Of a stretch of 9,578 nucleotides of DNA, positions 7,120 through 9,578 are shown piece after piece. The notes beneath the pieces were generated by a model. That model was not told where the DNA came from. It made no database searches and saw only the letters and a program-made list of their open reading frames with translations. The DNA comes from an uncultured Oscillospiraceae bacterium (lineage in GTDB: Bacteria; Bacillota; Clostridia; Oscillospirales; Acutalibacteraceae), in the NCBI GenBank assembly GCA_900554535.1, contig USIA01000059.1, positions 1 to 9,578 on the forward strand. Direction: 5' to 3'. Positions within the stretch are counted from its first letter, which is position 1; every line of letters begins with the position of its first letter. The translations under genes were made by a program, and so were the position numbers.

Positions 7120-7128
7120 ATTATACCA
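7120..7128 (-). promoter_or_regulatory. Possible second, extended -10 promoter upstream of mtnN
   Basis: The minus strand reads TGGTATAAT (complement of 7120-7128), a perfect -10 hexamer with the extended TGn motif. No good -35 lies 17 bases upstream, which extended -10 promoters can tolerate. If active, it would give mtnN a leader of about 150 bases. Confidence 0.4.
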
Positions 7129-7256
7129 TAGCCTCTGATTGGCTGTTCTGCGCGCGACCGATATTCGGCCAAGCCACAAATGCGGTCCGCCAGCGCACTT
7201 TCCAAAAGGCCGCCTCAGAATTTGGCAGAACCGCCGTTGCCAGTAAGCCCTTCCAT

Positions 7257-7303
7257 AAGCAAAGGCGCTCTTGAAGAGCTCTAACAGCTCTTCAAGAGCG
7301 CCT
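7257..7303 (-). terminator. Terminator of the vanY-like gene: perfect 18-bp hairpin
   Basis: AGGCGCTCTTGAAGAGCT (7263-7280) and its exact reverse complement (7286-7303) surround the 5-base loop CTAAC. Read on the minus strand, the hairpin begins 46 bases after the vanY stop and is followed by TTTGCTT. The plus-strand side has no T-run, so it acts in the vanY direction. The T-tract is modest but the stem is very stable. Confidence 0.82.
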
Positions 7304-7349
7304 CTATCATTGCCTCTGCTTTCGGGGCCTATCCGTCTGCCCCGCCGCG

Positions 7350-8126
7350 TCAGTTTTCCGACAGATATTCCTCCAGGCAGATATTGCGTTCGTGCATATC
7401 CTTGGCCGCCTGTTTGCCCACATAGCGGTAATGCCATGCCTCATATTCGACGCCTGTAATTGCTTGCTTATTCTGAGGATACCGCAAGATAAAGCCATAT
7501 TTCCAGGCGTTATCCTTGAGCCATTGGGATTCCGGCTCCTCGTCAAACGTCTCATCAATCCGCTGGTTGGAGATGGACCCGAAATCGATCGCAAGTCCCA
7601 GGTTGTGTTCGCTGCCGCGCGGCACTTCCACGACCGTCGCAGCCGCCGCACGCGCTTTCTCTTCGTCCAGCCCCTTTTTCTCTTCGGTCCGGACCTGCTG
7701 GTTATACAGGCCGGTTTGGTAGGCCACATCGCGGTAGCCGGAACAGAGCACCAGATGATGCCCCTCGCTGTTGCAAGCATTCAAAAGCGCCTGCAGGTCC
7801 TGCGCAGCGCGCTTGTCAAACCGCACTTTTTTATTGGAATCCCCTACGGAGACTGTCTCGACCGTAAAATTCTCCGGCAGAAGATGTTTGCTGGAAACCA
7901 GCCGCAGCATCCAGCTGTTGGGGTCGATCACGTTGGCTTGCGAAGCAGGCTGGCTCTTAGCCGGCGCAACCGACGCAGCCTGTATCTGCGAAACCGCCGC
8001 AACCGGCTGTGTGGAAGCTTCTGTATGGGTGCCTTTCAGAATCATGGAAATCCCCGTCACCAACACAGCCGCAAGCACGCAGCTGGCCGTCACAACCGCA
8101 ATTTGATTCTTGTGCTTTCTTTCCAT
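7350..8126 (-). CDS. M15 family D-alanyl-D-alanine carboxypeptidase, VanY-like
   Basis: A 258-residue exported zinc peptidase that should remove the terminal D-Ala from peptidoglycan stem peptides outside the membrane. A short basic N-terminus and a hydrophobic segment (residues 9-30) form a signal peptide or anchor, followed by a Ser/Ala/Gln/Pro-rich linker (35-65). The M15B motifs follow: SGYRD (129-133); SEHNLGLAID (172-181) with zinc ligands H174 and D181; and EAWHYRYVG (229-237) with catalytic E229 and zinc ligand H232. All key residues are present. I chose the ATG at 8124-8126 because GAGGT (ending 10 bases upstream) is the best ribosome binding site and the N-terminus is then a normal export signal. 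ATG at 8153 (AAGGGG nearby) and TTG at 8174 are possible longer starts. No vanHAX or vanRS genes are nearby, so it is more likely a housekeeping enzyme than glycopeptide resistance. Confidence 0.92.
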   Translation of the reverse strand: MERKHKNQIAVVTASCVLAAVLVTGISMILKGTHTEASTQPVAAVSQIQAASVAPAKSQPASQANVIDPNSWMLRLVSSKHLLPENFTVETVSVGDSNKKVRFDKRAAQDLQALLNACNSEGHHLVLCSGYRDVAYQTGLYNQQVRTEEKKGLDEEKARAAAATVVEVPRGSEHNLGLAIDFGSISNQRIDETFDEEPESQWLKDNAWKYGFILRYPQNKQAITGVEYEAWHYRYVGKQAAKDMHERNICLEEYLSEN

Positions 8127-8272
8127 AAAATGATGACCTCGTTTTCGATTCATCAAAATCCCCTTCCAAGCCAAACATCATTGGGCCTTCTCGTTTAGGA
8201 TGTCCCAAATGATACGGCTTATGTATCGCGGGAACTTTCTATCTCTATTGAACGATGCCTTTCCGCATGAGA

Positions 8273-8350
8273 TGCGGCGCCCCCCTTTCACGGCTTGTCC
8301 TTTCATTGTAAACCCAATTCCAGCTATGCGCAACCCGGCAGGGCGCCGCA
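8273..8350. repeat. 10-bp inverted repeat flanking the vanY promoter
   Basis: TGCGGCGCCC (8273-8282) and GGGCGCCGCA (8341-8350) are exact reverse complements, one on each side of the predicted promoter at 8305-8333. The shared core GGCGCC is itself palindromic, so part of the match is less surprising than the length suggests. Confidence 0.45.
8305..8333 (-). promoter_or_regulatory. Sigma-A-type promoter of the vanY-like gene
   Basis: On the minus strand, TTGCGC (-35, complement of 8328-8333) and TACAAT (-10, complement of 8305-8310) are spaced by 17 bases. Transcription near 8298 would give an untranslated leader of about 170 bases before the ATG at 8126. Confidence 0.6.
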
Positions 8351-8364
8351 GCGAAAGATGGGCG

Positions 8365-8379
8365 CGGCCTTGGGGGCCG
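8365..8379. other. Small GC-rich hairpin of unknown role
   Basis: CGGCC (8365-8369) pairs with GGCCG (8375-8379) around TTGGG. On the plus strand TTTTT follows after 11 bases, too far for a convincing terminator. Confidence 0.25.
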
Positions 8380-8527
8380 TATGATGTGCTTTTTGGATTA
8401 TCTTTGTATCAAAGAAATATATTGGAAAAGTCTTGGGGAGCTTTGAAGCGGAATCTCCTTTAAAAGCGGCAATAGAAATGGCCAGCGATTTTTCTTCATA
8501 AATTCACAAAAAAGGTTGCCATATAGA

Positions 8528-8563
8528 TTGCTTTTTACTGCGAAATGTATTATTGTTTATATT
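8528..8563 (+). promoter_or_regulatory. Candidate promoter region of the sulfatase gene
   Basis: Two overlapping weak matches lie in an AT-rich stretch: TTGCTT (8528-8533), 17 bases, TATTGT (8551-8556); and TTACTG (8535-8540), 17 bases, TATATT (8558-8563). Either would start transcription 40-50 bases before the GTG. I cannot choose between them. Confidence 0.4.
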
Positions 8564-8566
8564 GCC

Positions 8567-8606
8567 GCGGGAAGGAACAAACCGCAGGCAAAAGGAGGAT
8601 TCCCGC
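8567..8606 (+). promoter_or_regulatory. Hairpin enclosing the sulfatase ribosome binding site
   Basis: GCGGGAA (8567-8573) is the exact reverse complement of TTCCCGC (8600-8606). The 26-base loop contains the Shine-Dalgarno AAAGGAGG (8591-8598), and the 3' arm ends one base before the GTG start at 8608. Pairing would hinder ribosome access. The Shine-Dalgarno is perfect and sets the GTG start with 9-base spacing. Confidence 0.45.
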
Positions 8607-8607
8607 T

Positions 8608-9578
8608 GTGAAACAGCCAAACGTAATTTTGATTATGACCGACCAACTGCGCGGCGACTGCCTGGGCTATGCAGGGCATCCGGATGTTAAAACGCCTTAT
8701 CTAGACACCCTGGCGGCAAAGGGCGTGAATTTTGACCGCGCCTACAGTGCCTGCCCCAACTGCATTGCAGCGCGCGCTGCTTTACACACCGGTATGGAGC
8801 AGAGCCATCACGGCCGCGTCGGCTATGCGGACAATGTCCCGTGGAATTATACGCATACGCTGGCCGGCGAGCTGGCGAAGGCCGGCTATTACACCCAGTG
8901 CGTGGGCAAGATGCATGTGTATCCGCTGCGCAATTATCTGGGCTTTCACAATGTGACGCTGCACGATGGCTATCTGCATGCCGCGCGGTATGGCAGCGTG
9001 CCGTACCGGGAATCCCAGTTTGTGGCGGATGACTATTTTTACTGGCTCAAGCAGCAAAAGGGCATTTCCGCCGACGTGACAGAGACGGGTCTCGACTGCA
9101 ACAGCTACCTTGCGCGGCCGTGGATTTATCCGGAACAGTATCATCCGACCAACTGGGTGACGGACGGGTGTCTGGATTTTCTGCGCCGGCGCGACCCGCG
9201 CCGCCCATTTTTTCTGATGGCGTCGTACCTGCGGCCGCATCCGCCGCTTGACGCGCCGCAGTATTATTTTGACCTGTATCAAAACAAGTCTCTGCGTCCG
9301 CCCTTTGTCGGCGATTGGGAAACCGACGCCTATTTAAAGCGCGAGGGCCGCATTTTCGATTCCAAGACCGGTCCCATTGACCCGGAATTGATCCGCCAGG
9401 CACAGGTTGGGTATTATGCCTGTATCACGCATCTGGATCACCAGATCGGCCGTCTGCTGATGGCGCTGATTGAGCAGGAAGTGTATGATGATTCCATCTT
9501 CCTGTTCACCTCAGACCACGGCGAGGAGCTGTGCGACCACCACATGTTCCGCAAGTCGCGGCCTTATGAGGGCAGCTG
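8608..9578 (+). CDS. Sulfatase (arylsulfatase-type, formylglycine-dependent), 3' truncated
   Basis: The frame is open from GTG at 8608 to the window edge, giving 323 residues of a protein that usually has about 450-520. The enzyme hydrolyses sulfate esters using a formylglycine made from an active-site cysteine. NVILIMTDQLRGD (5-17) supplies metal-binding D12. CIAAR (52-56) is the C-X-A-X-R form of the sulfatase signature, with C52 the predicted formylglycine and R56 its partner. GKMH (100-103) supplies K101 and H103. TSDHGEEL (301-308) supplies metal ligands D303 and H304, and FRK (314-316) the substrate lysine K316. No signal peptide is seen, so it is probably cytoplasmic. As a cysteine type in an anaerobe it should need anSME, which is not in the window. 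AAAGGAGG (8591-8598) supports the GTG start. Substrate is unknown. Confidence 0.93.
   Translation, partial: MKQPNVILIMTDQLRGDCLGYAGHPDVKTPYLDTLAAKGVNFDRAYSACPNCIAARAALHTGMEQSHHGRVGYADNVPWNYTHTLAGELAKAGYYTQCVGKMHVYPLRNYLGFHNVTLHDGYLHAARYGSVPYRESQFVADDYFYWLKQQKGISADVTETGLDCNSYLARPWIYPEQYHPTNWVTDGCLDFLRRRDPRRPFFLMASYLRPHPPLDAPQYYFDLYQNKSLRPPFVGDWETDAYLKREGRIFDSKTGPIDPELIRQAQVGYYACITHLDHQIGRLLMALIEQEVYDDSIFLFTSDHGEELCDHHMFRKSRPYEGS

Larger units (their letters stand above)
6965..7349. other. Intergenic region between vanY-like gene and mtnN
   Basis: This 385-base gap holds the vanY terminator (7257-7303) and the mtnN promoter (7016-7044). It also contains a possible second promoter (7120-7128), a 10-bp palindrome next to the -35 box (7045-7054), and a direct repeat CCATCCG at 7074-7080 and 7099-7105. 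The part at 7130-7255 has no recognisable gene, and open frames crossing it show no family motif. Confidence 0.6.
8127..8607. other. Divergent intergenic region between vanY-like gene and sulfatase gene
   Basis: About 480 bases with no supported gene. It holds a minus-strand promoter for vanY (8305-8333), a vanY leader of about 170 bases with two small hairpins, an inverted repeat flanking that promoter (8273-8350), an AT-rich stretch (8380-8565) with candidate sulfatase promoters, and a hairpin over the sulfatase ribosome binding site. The vanY leader hairpins are CCGCAT/ATGCGG (8263-8277) and GATAC/GTATC (8211-8227). I do not recognise a known riboswitch here on either strand. Confidence 0.6.

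Noticed and set aside
6281..7138. A 285-residue plus-strand open frame opposite mtnN
   Set aside because: mtnN has exact catalytic residues on the other strand; this frame is His/Arg-rich and runs out into the intergenic region without recognisable features.
6961..7437. A 158-residue minus-strand open frame between vanY and mtnN
   Set aside because: It overlaps the vanY 3' end, the terminator and both mtnN promoters, and resembles no family.
8079..8120. Cysteine in the vanY signal region as a lipoprotein site
   Set aside because: The residues before C16 are T-A-S, which lack the Leu/Val/Ile expected at -3, and the Cys sits inside the hydrophobic core rather than at its end.
7350..8126. Glycopeptide-resistance vanY
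   Set aside because: No vanH, vanA/B, vanX or vanRS genes lie nearby; M15 carboxypeptidases are common housekeeping proteins in Firmicutes.
7392..8198. A 268-residue plus-strand open frame opposite the M15 peptidase
   Set aside because: The minus strand has the complete M15 motif set; this frame shows only shadow composition.
8200..8463. An 87-residue plus-strand open frame in the divergent gap
   Set aside because: No ribosome binding site or motif, Arg/Pro-rich composition, and it covers the vanY promoter and hairpins.
8127..8607. Known riboswitch (cobalamin, c-di-GMP, c-di-AMP, SAM, TPP) or T-box in the divergent gap
   Set aside because: I looked on both strands for the conserved cores of these classes and did not find them.
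8782..9282. A 166-residue minus-strand open frame inside the sulfatase gene
   Set aside because: It is very rich in Arg/Val/Ile and has no motif, while the plus strand is an uninterrupted sulfatase.

Overview
The window fits an anaerobic, fairly GC-rich Firmicute of the Clostridia, most like a gut or rumen Oscillospiraceae/Ruminococcaceae genome. This rests on strong GGAGG-type ribosome binding sites before nearly every gene, sigma-A-type promoters in AT-richer gaps, hairpin terminators, a Clostridia-style ABC-2/GldG/DUF4340 cluster, and a cysteine-type sulfatase whose active-site motif suits the oxygen-independent maturase anSME. Taxonomy is inferred from gene content and style only.

Layout. 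(1) Positions 1-4042, plus strand: the 3' part of a compact operon. It holds the tail of an upstream gene (probably the ABC ATPase), a six-helix ABC-2/GldF-like permease, a GldG-like membrane-anchored protein, and a DUF4340 protein with two clear repeats and a possible third. The genes are 2, 4 and 1 bases apart, and the operon ends in a 12-bp hairpin. (2) 4150-5567, plus strand: a single DUF1015 gene with a near-consensus promoter and a strong terminator. (3) 5609-7128, minus strand: mtnN (MTA/SAH nucleosidase) followed by a cyclase-family hydrolase, joined by a GTGA stop/start overlap. One good promoter and a possible second one lie upstream. (4) 7257-8333, minus strand: a secreted or membrane-anchored M15 (VanY-like) D,D-carboxypeptidase with a long leader, ending in a perfect 18-bp hairpin. 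(5) 8535-9578, plus strand: a sulfatase gene diverging from vanY and cut off by the window edge.

How the genes work together. The first four genes should form one membrane machine: ATPase, permease and two large extracytoplasmic subunits of the type first named in gliding bacteria. Its cargo in Firmicutes is not established. mtnN removes MTA and SAH made by S-adenosylmethionine reactions, and the coupled cyclase is of unknown substrate. The M15 peptidase trims peptidoglycan stem peptides outside the membrane. The sulfatase suggests removal of sulfate from host or dietary esters.

I found no mobile element, CRISPR array, tRNA, rRNA or phage gene, and no clear new defence or signalling system. 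The most open questions are the Gld-like operon, the mtnN-cyclase pair, the DUF1015 gene, and the regulatory DNA at 8127-8607.
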